From Nocardioidaceae bacterium (GTDB taxonomy: Bacteria; Actinomycetota; Actinomycetes; Propionibacteriales; Nocardioidaceae): a stretch of 34,883 nt of DNA. The stretch lies in contig JAUJOE010000015.1 of NCBI GenBank assembly GCA_030447805.1, forward strand, positions 1-34,883. Reading direction: 5' to 3'. Positions 28,290 to 34,883 of this stretch are shown one piece after another (positions within the stretch are counted from its first letter, which is position 1; every line of letters begins with the position of its first letter). The notes beneath the pieces are model-generated. The model was given only the letters and a program-made list of their open reading frames with translations. It was not told the origin of the DNA and did no database searches. Both the position numbers and the translations under genes were made by a program.

Positions 28290-30485
28290 ATGGCCGGAAA
28301 GCAGGGCGGCCCGGGTGCTGGGGCGCCCGCGGCGTACCAACCCTCGCAGTCCTGAGGACCTCCGGAACGTGGTGCTGGTAGGACCGTCGGGGTCGGGGAA
28401 GACAACCTGGCCGAGGCGTTGCTTGCCACCGCCGGAGCGATCAACCGGGTCGGCCGGGTCGAGGAGGGCACCACGGTCACCGACTACGACGACGTCGAGA
28501 TCCGGCAGCAGCGGTCGATCGGGCTGGCCCTGGCGCCGTTCACCGCCGGCGACATCAAGGTCAACCTGCTCGACGCGCCGGGGTACGCCGACTTCGTCGG
28601 TGACCTGCGCGCCGGGTTGCGGGCGGCCGACTGCGCACTGTTCGTCATCGCCGCCAACGAGGGTGTCGACGGCGCAACCAAGGCGCTGTGGCAGGAGTGC
28701 GAGGCGGTGGGCATGCCGCGCTGCGTGGTGATCAGCAAGCTCAACCACCAGCGCGCCGACTACGCCGACGTGCTGGCCCAAGCGCAGGCAAGCTTCGGCG
28801 CCAAGGTGCTGCCGCTGTACGTGCCCGTGCCCTCGAGCAGTGGTCACACCGACGCGCTCGTGGCGCTGTTGTCGCAGACCGTCTCGGACTACTCCGGCGG
28901 CGAGGCGCGGCTCGCCAGGTGCGCCAGCCAGCTGACGCCAGCCGGCTCGCCAGGTGCGCCACGCTGACGACGAGGCGGCCCTCATCGACGACCACCGCGA
29001 GCCGCTCATCGAGGGCATCATCGAGGAGTCCGAGGACGAGGGTCTGATGGACCGCTACATGGAGGGAGAGGAGCTCGACCTCAAGCTGCTCATCGACGAC
29101 CTGGAGACGGCCGTCGCCCGCGCCTCCTTCTTTCCCGTCGTTCCCGTCTGCTCGGTCAGCGGCGTCGGTCTGCATGAGCTGATCGAGATCATGACGTCGG
29201 CGTTCCCGTCACCCGTCGAGCACACCTTCCCCGCCGTCTACACGATCGCGGGCAAGACCGTCACCGGCCTGTCCTGCGACCCCGCCGGCCCTCTGCTCGC
29301 CGAGGTCGTCAAGACCACCTCTGACCCGTACGTCGGCCGGATCAGCCTGGTGCGCGTGTTCTCCGGCACCGTGCGTCCCGACGCGACCGTGCACGTGTCG
29401 GGACACTTCTCCCAGTTCCAGGAGTCCGCCGCTGGCCACCCCGACCACGACGAGGACGAGCGCATCGGCGCGCTGTCCTCACCGCTGGGCAAGCTCCAGC
29501 GGCCCAGCACCGCCTGCATCGCCGGTGACATCTGCGCGATCGCCAAGCTGAGCCGAGCGGAGACCGGGGACACCCTCAGCGACAAGGACAACCCGTTGGT
29601 GATGGAGCCCTGGTCGATGCCGACGCCCTCCTTCCCATCGCGCTGGTCGCGCACGCCAAGGCCGACGAGGACAAGCTCGGCACCGCCTTCAGCGGTTGGC
29701 CGCCGAGGACCCGACCGTTCGCATCGAGCACTCCGCCGAGACCCATCAGCTCGTGCTGTGGACGATGGGCGAGGCACACGTCGACGTACTGATGGACCGG
29801 CTGCGCCACCGGTACGGCGTCCAGGTCGACCAGGTCGACGTCCGGGTCCCGCTGCGCGAGACGCTGGCGGGGCCGGCGAAGGGCCACGGGCGGCACGTCA
29901 AGCAGAGCGGCGGGCACGGGCAGTACGCCGTGTGCGACATCGAGGTGGAGCCCGCCGAACCCGGCAGCGGTTTCGAGTTCGTCGACAAGGTGGTCGGCGG
30001 GTCAGTCCCGCGCCAGTTCATCCCGAGTGTGGAGAAGGGGCTGCGGGCCCAGCTCGACAAGGGGCTCAGCGCCGGCTACCCGGTGGTTGACCTCAAGGTG
30101 ACCCTGTTCGACGGCAAGGCCCACAGCGTCGACTCCAGCGACATGGCGTTCCAGACAGCAGGCGCGCTGGCGCTGAAGGAGGCGGCGCAGGCGGCCGGCG
30201 TACAGCTGCTGGAGCCGATCGACGAGGTCGACGTGCTCATCGACGACGACTACATGGGCGCGGTGATGGGTGACCTCTCGACCCGACGGGCGCGCGTGCT
30301 CGGCACCGAGCCCGTCGGGACCGGCCGCACCCTGGTCAAGGCGGAGGCCCCGCAGCTCGAACTGGTGCGCTACGCCACCGAGCTGCGGTCGCTGAGCCAC
30401 GGCACCGGCACGTTCCACCGCCGCTTCTCGCGGTACGACGTGCTGCCGGCCCACCTCGCGGCCAAGGTCACCGCCGGCCAGTTAG
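28290..30485 (+). CDS. Elongation factor G-like protein EF-G2 (frame broken about six times)
   Basis: Translational GTPase of the EF-G2/FusA2-like group, roughly 730 residues after repair. ATG 28290 has AAGGAG upstream. P-loop GPSGSGKTT, switch 'EIRQQRSIGLAL', G3 LLDAPGYADF, and at the G4 position SKLN rather than [NT]KxD. Then 'EGIIEESEDEGLMDRY', domain II with 'DPYVGRISLVRVFSGT', domain III 'DPTVRIEHSAETHQLVL', domain IV 'GRHVKQSGGHGQYAVCDIEVEP' (cut here) and domain V. Breaks lie near 28352, 28407, 28935, 29619, 29689 and 30482; the last restores a TAG at 30483. It faces opposite to its neighbours. Paralogue of canonical EF-G; cellular role of this group is unclear. Confidence 0.85.
28908..28961 (+). 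repeat. 19-bp direct repeat at a frame break inside the EF-G2 gene
   Basis: CGGCTCGCCAGGTGCGCCA occurs at 28908-28926 and 28943-28961, period 35, exactly where the EF-G2 reading frame is lost. The period is not a multiple of three. Removing one unit does not by itself restore the frame. It is either a small slippage duplication or a local assembly fault. Confidence 0.8.
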
Positions 30486-30611
30486 CCATGGCTGCTTCCG
30501 GTCGCGGCTGGCAGGGCTCTCGGACCTGTCGCTGCGCTCGTTTTACGGTCCTTCGAGTCCCCACCAGCCACTCCCTTGAACCTGTCCGCTGGCTGCTGTG
30601 CCGGGCGCGGG

Positions 30612-31154
30612 TCAGTCGTCGGGCCAGGTCTCGACCAGCAGGTCACGGGTGTCGCGCAGCAGCTGCGGCAGCACCTTGGTGTGGCCGACGACCGGCATGA
30701 AGTTCGTGTCGCCGCCCCAGCGCGGCACGATGTGCTGATGCAGGTGAGCGGCGATCCCGGCACCGGCCACCGCGCCCTGGTTCATGCCGACGTTGAATCC
30801 GTCCGCACGGGAAGCCGCCCGGACGGCCCGCATCGCCTGCCGGGTCAGCTCCGCGACTTCCGCGCTCTCCTCAAGGCTTAGCTCGGTGTAGTCCGCGACG
30901 TGCCGGTAGGGGCAGACCATCAGGTGGCCGGGGTTGTAGGGGTAGAGGTTCAGCACGGCGTACGTGAGCGCCCCTCGCCGTACGACCAGCCCCTCCGCGT
31001 CGGGCAGCCGCGGAATGGAGCAGAAGGGGCACTCACCGTCCGCGCTCGAGGTCGGCTTGTTCTCGCCCTTGATGTACGCCAGCCGGTGCGGCGTCCACAG
31101 CCGCAGGAACGGGTCGGACTCCCCCGCGCCGGCCTGCTGCTCGTACGACGTCAT
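30612..31154 (-). CDS. HIT-family protein, probable Ap4A phosphorylase
   Basis: 180 residues. The histidine-triad motif is [12 protein letters not shown]; upstream are Cys42 and Cys45 (CPFC), likely metal ligands, and '[21 protein letters not shown]' (cut here). The extended '[11 protein letters not shown]' head and '[12 protein letters not shown]' tail match the mycobacterial Rv2613c-type enzyme, reported as an Ap4A phosphorylase. ATG 31154 overlaps the thrS stop (ATGA), giving thrS-HIT coupling as in mycobacteria. Convergent with EF-G2; the gap of about 125 bases holds nothing I can call a gene. Confidence 0.9.
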   Translation of the reverse strand: MTSYEQQAGAGESDPFLRLWTPHRLAYIKGENKPTSSADGECPFCSIPRLPDAEGLVVRRGALTYAVLNLYPYNPGHLMVCPYRHVADYTELSLEESAEVAELTRQAMRAVRAASRADGFNVGMNQGAVAGAGIAAHLHQHIVPRWGGDTNFMPVVGHTKVLPQLLRDTRDLLVETWPDD

Positions 31155-33163
31155 ACCTGCGCTCGGGAGCTGACCGCTTCGGTGATGCGGGCAATCGCCT
31201 CGTCGACGGCGACACCGTTGTCCTGGTCGCCGCTGCGGTAGCGAAACGACACCGCGCCCTCGTCGACGTCGCGGTCACCGGCGATGAGCATGAACGGCAC
31301 CTTCTGCAGCTGCGCGGTGCGGATCTTCTTCTGCATCCGGTCGTCGGAGTCGTCGACCTCGACGCGGATGCCTGCGGCCCTGAGCCGGTCAGCCACTCCG
31401 CTGAGGTACGGCGCGTGCCGCTCGGCAATCGGGATGGCGACCACCTGCACGGGAGCCAACCACGGGGGGAATGCGCCGGCGTAGTGCTCGGTCAGCACGC
31501 CGAGGAAGCGCTCGATGGATCCGAACAGCGCCCGGTGGATCATCACCGGCCGTTGGCGGGACCCATCAGCGGCGGTGTACTCGAGCTCGAACCGCTCAGG
31601 GAGGTTGAAGTCGAGCTGGATCGTCGATATCTGCCAGCTGCGCCCGATGGCGTCGCGAGCCTGAACGGAGATCTTGGGCCCGTAGAAGGCGGCGCCTCCG
31701 GGGTCAGGCACCAGCTCAAGCCCCGACTCCACGGCCACCCGCTCCAGCGTGGCGGTCGCCTCTGCCCAGATCTCGTCGGAGCCGACGTACTTGTCGGGGT
31801 CCTTGGTCGAGAACTCAAGGTAGAAGTCCTCGAGGCCGTAGTCCTTGAGCAGATCGAGCACGAAGCCGAGCAGACGCGTCAGCTCGTCGCCGAGCTGCTC
31901 GCGGGTGGCGTAGATGTGGGCGTCGTCCTGGGTCAAGCCGCGCACCCGGGTGAGACCGTGCACCGTGCCGGACTTCTCGTAGCGGTAGACCGCACCGAAC
32001 TCGAAAAGTCGCAGCGGCAGCTCCCGATAGGACCTGCCGCGGGCCTTGAAGATCAGGCAGTGCATGGGGCAGTTCATCGGCCTGAGGTAGTAGTCCTGGC
32101 CCGGCTTGCGCACCGCTCCTTGTTCGTCGACCTCAGCATCGACGTGCATCGGGGGGTACATGCCGTCGGCGAACCACTGCAGGTGGCCCGACGTCTCGAA
32201 CAACTCGGACTTCGCGATGTGCGGGCTGTAGACAAACTCGTACCCCGCCGCTTCGTGGCGCTGGCGGGAGTAGTCCTCCATCGCCTTACGGACGACACCC
32301 CCCTTGGGGTGGAACACCGCAAGCCCGGACCCGAGCTCGTCGGGGAAGCTGAACAGGTCGAGCTCGCGACCCAGCCGCCGGTGATCGCGGCGCTCCGCCT
32401 CCTCCAGCCGCACGAGATACGCCTCGAGCGCCTCCTTGCTCTCCCAGGCGATGCCGTAGATGCGCTGGAGCTGTGGGTTCTTTTCGTCGCCTCGCCAGTA
32501 CGCCGCCGCGGAGCGGGTGAGCTGGAAGGCGGGGATCCGTTTGGTGGTCGGCAGGTGTGGGCCCCGGCACAGGTCCTTCCACGCCAGCGAGCCGTCGCGC
32601 TTGAGGTTGTCGTAGATCGTGAGCTGGTCACCGCCCACTTCAGCGTCGGCACCTTCGGCGCCGACCTCGGCGCCCGAGCCCTTCAGCTCGATGAGCTCGA
32701 GTTTGTACGGTTCGTCGGCAAGCTCGTCGGCTGCCTCGGCGTCGGCCACCGGACGGCGTACGAAGCGCTGGCCCTCCTTGATGATCTTGCGCATCCGGGT
32801 GGCGATGGCGTCGAGGTCGGCTGGCTTGAACGGCTCAGCTACCGCGAAGTCGTAGTAGAAGCCGTCGGTGATAGGGGGGCCGATGCCGAGCTTGGCGTCG
32901 GGGAACAGCTGCTGCACCGCTTGCGCGAGCACGTGCGCGGTGGAGTGGCGGAGGATCGCGCGCCCGTCGTCGGTGTCGATGGCGACGGGCTCGACGACGT
33001 CACCATCATCCAGCTCGTGCGACAGGTCAACCAGGTCGCCGTTGACCCGAGCGGCGATGACCGCTTCGTCATCGGCGAACAACTCCCGTGCCTTGGTGCC
33101 GGCCGTTACCCTGCGCGCGGCGTGCTTCTCGGCAGCGGCGACGGTGACGGCAACGTCAGTCAC
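31151..33163 (-). CDS. thrS: Threonine--tRNA ligase
   Basis: 670 residues, class II synthetase. N-terminal TGS domain; editing domain with [11 protein letters not shown] and '[14 protein letters not shown]'; core with motif 2 region '[15 protein letters not shown]' (zinc Cys), '[23 protein letters not shown]' (cut here; zinc His residues), motif 3 '[15 protein letters not shown]' and the C-terminal anticodon domain. GTG 33163 with AGAGGAG six bases upstream fixes the start; the frame is open about 110 codons further but without a site. The 219-base gap to the divergent CHRD gene shows no T-box core. Intact. Firm. Confidence 0.97.
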   Translation of the reverse strand: MTDVAVTVAAAEKHAARRVTAGTKARELFADDEAVIAARVNGDLVDLSHELDDGDVVEPVAIDTDDGRAILRHSTAHVLAQAVQQLFPDAKLGIGPPITDGFYYDFAVAEPFKPADLDAIATRMRKIIKEGQRFVRRPVADAEAADELADEPYKLELIELKGSGAEVGAEGADAEVGGDQLTIYDNLKRDGSLAWKDLCRGPHLPTTKRIPAFQLTRSAAAYWRGDEKNPQLQRIYGIAWESKEALEAYLVRLEEAERRDHRRLGRELDLFSFPDELGSGLAVFHPKGGVVRKAMEDYSRQRHEAAGYEFVYSPHIAKSELFETSGHLQWFADGMYPPMHVDAEVDEQGAVRKPGQDYYLRPMNCPMHCLIFKARGRSYRELPLRLFEFGAVYRYEKSGTVHGLTRVRGLTQDDAHIYATREQLGDELTRLLGFVLDLLKDYGLEDFYLEFSTKDPDKYVGSDEIWAEATATLERVAVESGLELVPDPGGAAFYGPKISVQARDAIGRSWQISTIQLDFNLPERFELEYTAADGSRQRPVMIHRALFGSIERFLGVLTEHYAGAFPPWLAPVQVVAIPIAERHAPYLSGVADRLRAAGIRVEVDDSDDRMQKKIRTAQLQKVPFMLIAGDRDVDEGAVSFRYRSGDQDNGVAVDEAIARITEAVSSRAQV

Positions 33164-33382
33164 GGGAACTCCTCTGACGGGACTGGGCACCTCGTGATTG
33201 GCCCAGCGAGTCCGTCGATGGTATCGAGACGGGGTGCCCGCGGTCGCGGCAGTTTCGGTGGCCGACGGGATCCGACGAGCCGCGTGGAATCCAATCCGCA
33301 ACCTGATCCGTTCCGAATCCGTAATGAAGTTCAACTCAAAGTGGCGGTCGAGTGGTCGCCCGTTACGAACGGAGCAAGTTGC

Positions 33383-34150
33383 ATGCGTACTTCTCATAAG
33401 CTGGCCACCATGGCCGTCGGCACTCTGGTTGCCGCCCCCTTTCTCAGCATGGGCACTGCTTTCGCCGACCACGACGGCGACGTCGCGGCGAACCTGCAAC
33501 CGGTCGCGCTGAACGGCGTCTCAGGAAGCGGCATGGCGTGGGTCGAGGTCCGTGGGACCATGATCAACGTCACCATGCAGGCCAGCGGCCTGTTGCCTGA
33601 CAACGTCCACGCTGCGCACATCCACTTCGGTGACGACGCTCGCCACGAGTGCCCCACCGCAGCCGAGGACACTGACGGCAGCGGCACGCTCAACACCACC
33701 GAGGGTGCCCCGGCATACGGCCCCGTCTCCGTCTCACTGACTAGCTCCGGTGACACGAGCGTTGACAGCGTCTTGGCCGTCGACCGCTTCAGCACCGCCC
33801 CCGGTGGCGAGCTCACGTACAAGCGCGGCAGCATCGAGGTCACTTCTGAGCTGGCTTCGGCGATCGCGGCTGGGCAATCCGTGGTTGTGATCCACGGTGT
33901 TGACCACAACGGCAGCGGCATGTACGACGGCAAGGCCAAGAGTGACCTGGACCCGAGTCTTCCTACCGAGGCGACTGACCCGGCGCTCTGTGGTGTCTTG
34001 GCGGCTGCGCCAGCAGGTGGCGCTGCGACCGGCCTGGGCGGCACCTCGACTGAGTCCGACACCGGTCTTCTTGCTCTCGGTGGCGGCCTGATGCTGCTGG
34101 CCGCTGGCACCGGTGTTGCCACGGCTCGTAAGGCGCGCGCGCGCTCCTGA
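33383..34150 (+). CDS. Secreted CHRD-domain protein with C-terminal sortase-type anchor
   Basis: 255 residues from ATG 33383 (GGAG eight bases upstream). Signal peptide with AFA cleavage after residue 28, then a CHRD-like domain ([17 protein letters not shown], '[16 protein letters not shown]', '[20 protein letters not shown]'), His-rich as usual for this fold. The C-terminus is a Gly/Ala/Leu membrane helix (about 229-247) ending ARKARARS, preceded by ESDTG (224-228) where an LPxTG-like signal would stand. The stop overlaps the sortase start (TGATG), so the two are co-translated and the protein is the likely sortase substrate. The CHRD function is not established; extracellular or wall-bound location is well supported. 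Confidence 0.85.
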   Translation: MRTSHKLATMAVGTLVAAPFLSMGTAFADHDGDVAANLQPVALNGVSGSGMAWVEVRGTMINVTMQASGLLPDNVHAAHIHFGDDARHECPTAAEDTDGSGTLNTTEGAPAYGPVSVSLTSSGDTSVDSVLAVDRFSTAPGGELTYKRGSIEVTSELASAIAAGQSVVVIHGVDHNGSGMYDGKAKSDLDPSLPTEATDPALCGVLAAAPAGGAATGLGGTSTESDTGLLALGGGLMLLAAGTGVATARKARARS

Positions 34151-34883
34151 TGACCGACACGATCCAGCACGGTGGTCGCCGCGGCACATATGTTGCCGCG
34201 GCGATCACCGTTGTGCTGGTCATAGCCGGGGCCCTGTTTCTTGTCATGGGCGCCCGTGGGAGTGATGGGCCGCCGCTACCCGACAGTGCAGCAGCCTCAA
34301 CACCTGCCTCCTCCATCAGCCCTAACCAAACGGCCCCTAGCTCTAACCAGACCCCGGCGGCCAAGCGTTCCAGCCAGCCGCCGGCGGCCAAGCCTCCGAC
34401 GAAGGAGGCACCGCGAGCCCCGAAATCTGTCGATTTCGGTCAGGTCCTTCCGGGGTCAGAACCCGTGGCCCTCGACATCCCCGCGATCGATGTGCACAGC
34501 CGCAACTTCGTTGGCCTGGGTGTGGCCGACGACGGCAGCATCGAAGTACCCCGTGACCCTTCCGCGCCTGGCTGGTTCACTCCTGGTCCGTCACCGGGCC
34601 AACTGGGTCCGGCGGTGATCGCGGGCCACGTCGACAGCGAGGAGGGTCCTGCGGTGTTCTACGAGCTGGGCAATCTCTCTCCCGGCGATCTGGTCAAGGT
34701 GGCGCGTGCCGACTCCTCAGTAGTCACGTTCGCGATCGATCGGGTGGCGGTGTTTGAGCAGGCCAACTTCCCGACGCACCAGGTCTACTTCAATACGACC
34801 GATCGGGCCGAACTGCGCCTGATCACCTGCGGTGGCAGATACGACCCGGAGACGGGCTACCTCAGCAACGTGGTGGCGTTCGG
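34150..34883 (+). CDS. Class F sortase, C-terminal end cut by window edge
   Basis: Membrane-anchored transpeptidase; 244 residues visible. Basic N-terminus, one helix (about 13-35), a Pro/Ser/Ala/Lys-rich linker to about 92, then the sortase barrel: 'VALDIPAIDV', 'DPSAPGWFTPGPSPGQLGPAVIAGHVD' (cut here) with catalytic His160, and LITCGG with Cys227. The TGWF..GP..G..G.avi.GHvD pattern is class F. The catalytic Arg, normally about 12 residues after Cys, is not at that position (Leu-Ser in TGYLSN); the nearest Arg is Arg230. ATG 34150 overlaps the CHRD stop. Only a few C-terminal residues are probably missing. Confidence 0.9.
   Translation, partial: MTDTIQHGGRRGTYVAAAITVVLVIAGALFLVMGARGSDGPPLPDSAAASTPASSISPNQTAPSSNQTPAAKRSSQPPAAKPPTKEAPRAPKSVDFGQVLPGSEPVALDIPAIDVHSRNFVGLGVADDGSIEVPRDPSAPGWFTPGPSPGQLGPAVIAGHVDSEEGPAVFYELGNLSPGDLVKVARADSSVVTFAIDRVAVFEQANFPTHQVYFNTTDRAELRLITCGGRYDPETGYLSNVVAF

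Noticed and set aside
28290..30485. EF-G2 as a true pseudogene
   Set aside because: All domains are present in order with high similarity to the group, and the breaks are single-base events in a block where essential genes are broken too.
30500..30575. tRNA-like 3' sequence (TTCGAGTCCCCACCAGCCA)
   Set aside because: No D-arm or anticodon arm can be folded upstream and the acceptor pairing is poor; probably chance resemblance after the EF-G2 stop.
33164..33382. T-box leader for thrS
   Set aside because: The T-box core and antiterminator sequence are not seen in the 219-base gap; only a weak 5-bp stem near the ribosome site.
31415..34150. A 911-codon open frame on the plus strand across thrS
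   Set aside because: It is the antisense shadow of thrS in GC-rich sequence. Only its last 256 codons, from ATG 33383 with a ribosome site and signal peptide, are a real gene (the CHRD protein).

Overview
This is a high-GC (about 65-70%) window from an actinomycete-type bacterium (Actinomycetota). Three things support this. The Rel - Apt - SecF - SecD - RuvB/A/C - YebC - PdxT/PdxS block, the PimA - PatA - PI synthase - HIT - ThrRS block and the AspRS/HisRS block are all known actinobacterial neighbourhoods. A LexA box of the TCGAAC-N4-GTTCGA kind lies in front of ruvCAB. Enzymes of phosphatidylinositol-mannoside (PIM) lipid synthesis are present. Genus cannot be decided from the sequence alone.

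Layout. (1) 1-921: rarA, cut by the window edge. (2) 1061-7105: a complete dipeptide/oligopeptide ABC importer on the minus strand in the order dppC-dppA-dppB-dppD-dppF, with tandem hairpins between dppA and dppB. (3) 7151-11028: aspS, hisS and a glyoxalase-II-like hydrolase with overlapping ends. (4) 11269-12911, plus strand: a cyclophilin-type membrane anchor that has lost its cyclophilin domain, then a DUF349 protein. (5) 12912-13134: a convergent intergenic region with a strong hairpin and a palindromic/tandem repeat element. (6) 13135-24555, minus strand: rel, apt, secF, secD, ruvB, ruvA, ruvC, yebC, pdxT, a small DUF6891-like gene and pdxS. (7) 24556-24973: a gene-free stretch holding a second copy of the palindromic element. 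(8) 24974-28127, minus strand: a LemA-like membrane protein, pimA, patA and the phosphatidylinositol(-phosphate) synthase gene. (9) 28290-30485, plus strand: an EF-G2-type translational GTPase, set opposite to its neighbours. (10) 30612-33163, minus strand: a HIT phosphorylase and thrS. (11) 33383-34883, plus strand: a secreted CHRD-domain protein with a C-terminal anchor, coupled to a class F sortase that runs off the window.

How the genes fit together. The core is housekeeping: stringent response (Rel), purine salvage (Apt), Sec export (SecD/F), Holliday-junction processing under SOS control (RuvABC), pyridoxal-phosphate synthesis (PdxS/T), PIM lipid synthesis (PI synthase -> PimA -> PatA) and aminoacylation (AspRS, HisRS, ThrRS). 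AspRS carries His and Gly signatures of the non-discriminating type, which points to Asn-tRNA being made by transamidation. Accessory parts are the dpp importer, the repeat elements and the CHRD/sortase pair.

Sequence quality. Roughly 30 single-base frame breaks, mostly apparent deletions, lie in two blocks: about 2.2-9.6 kb and 25.9-30.5 kb. The roughly 16 kb between them is clean. Because aspS, hisS and pimA are among the broken genes, I read these as consensus errors of a draft assembly. Broken genes are therefore annotated as single CDSs with their breaks listed, and break positions are approximate to a few bases.
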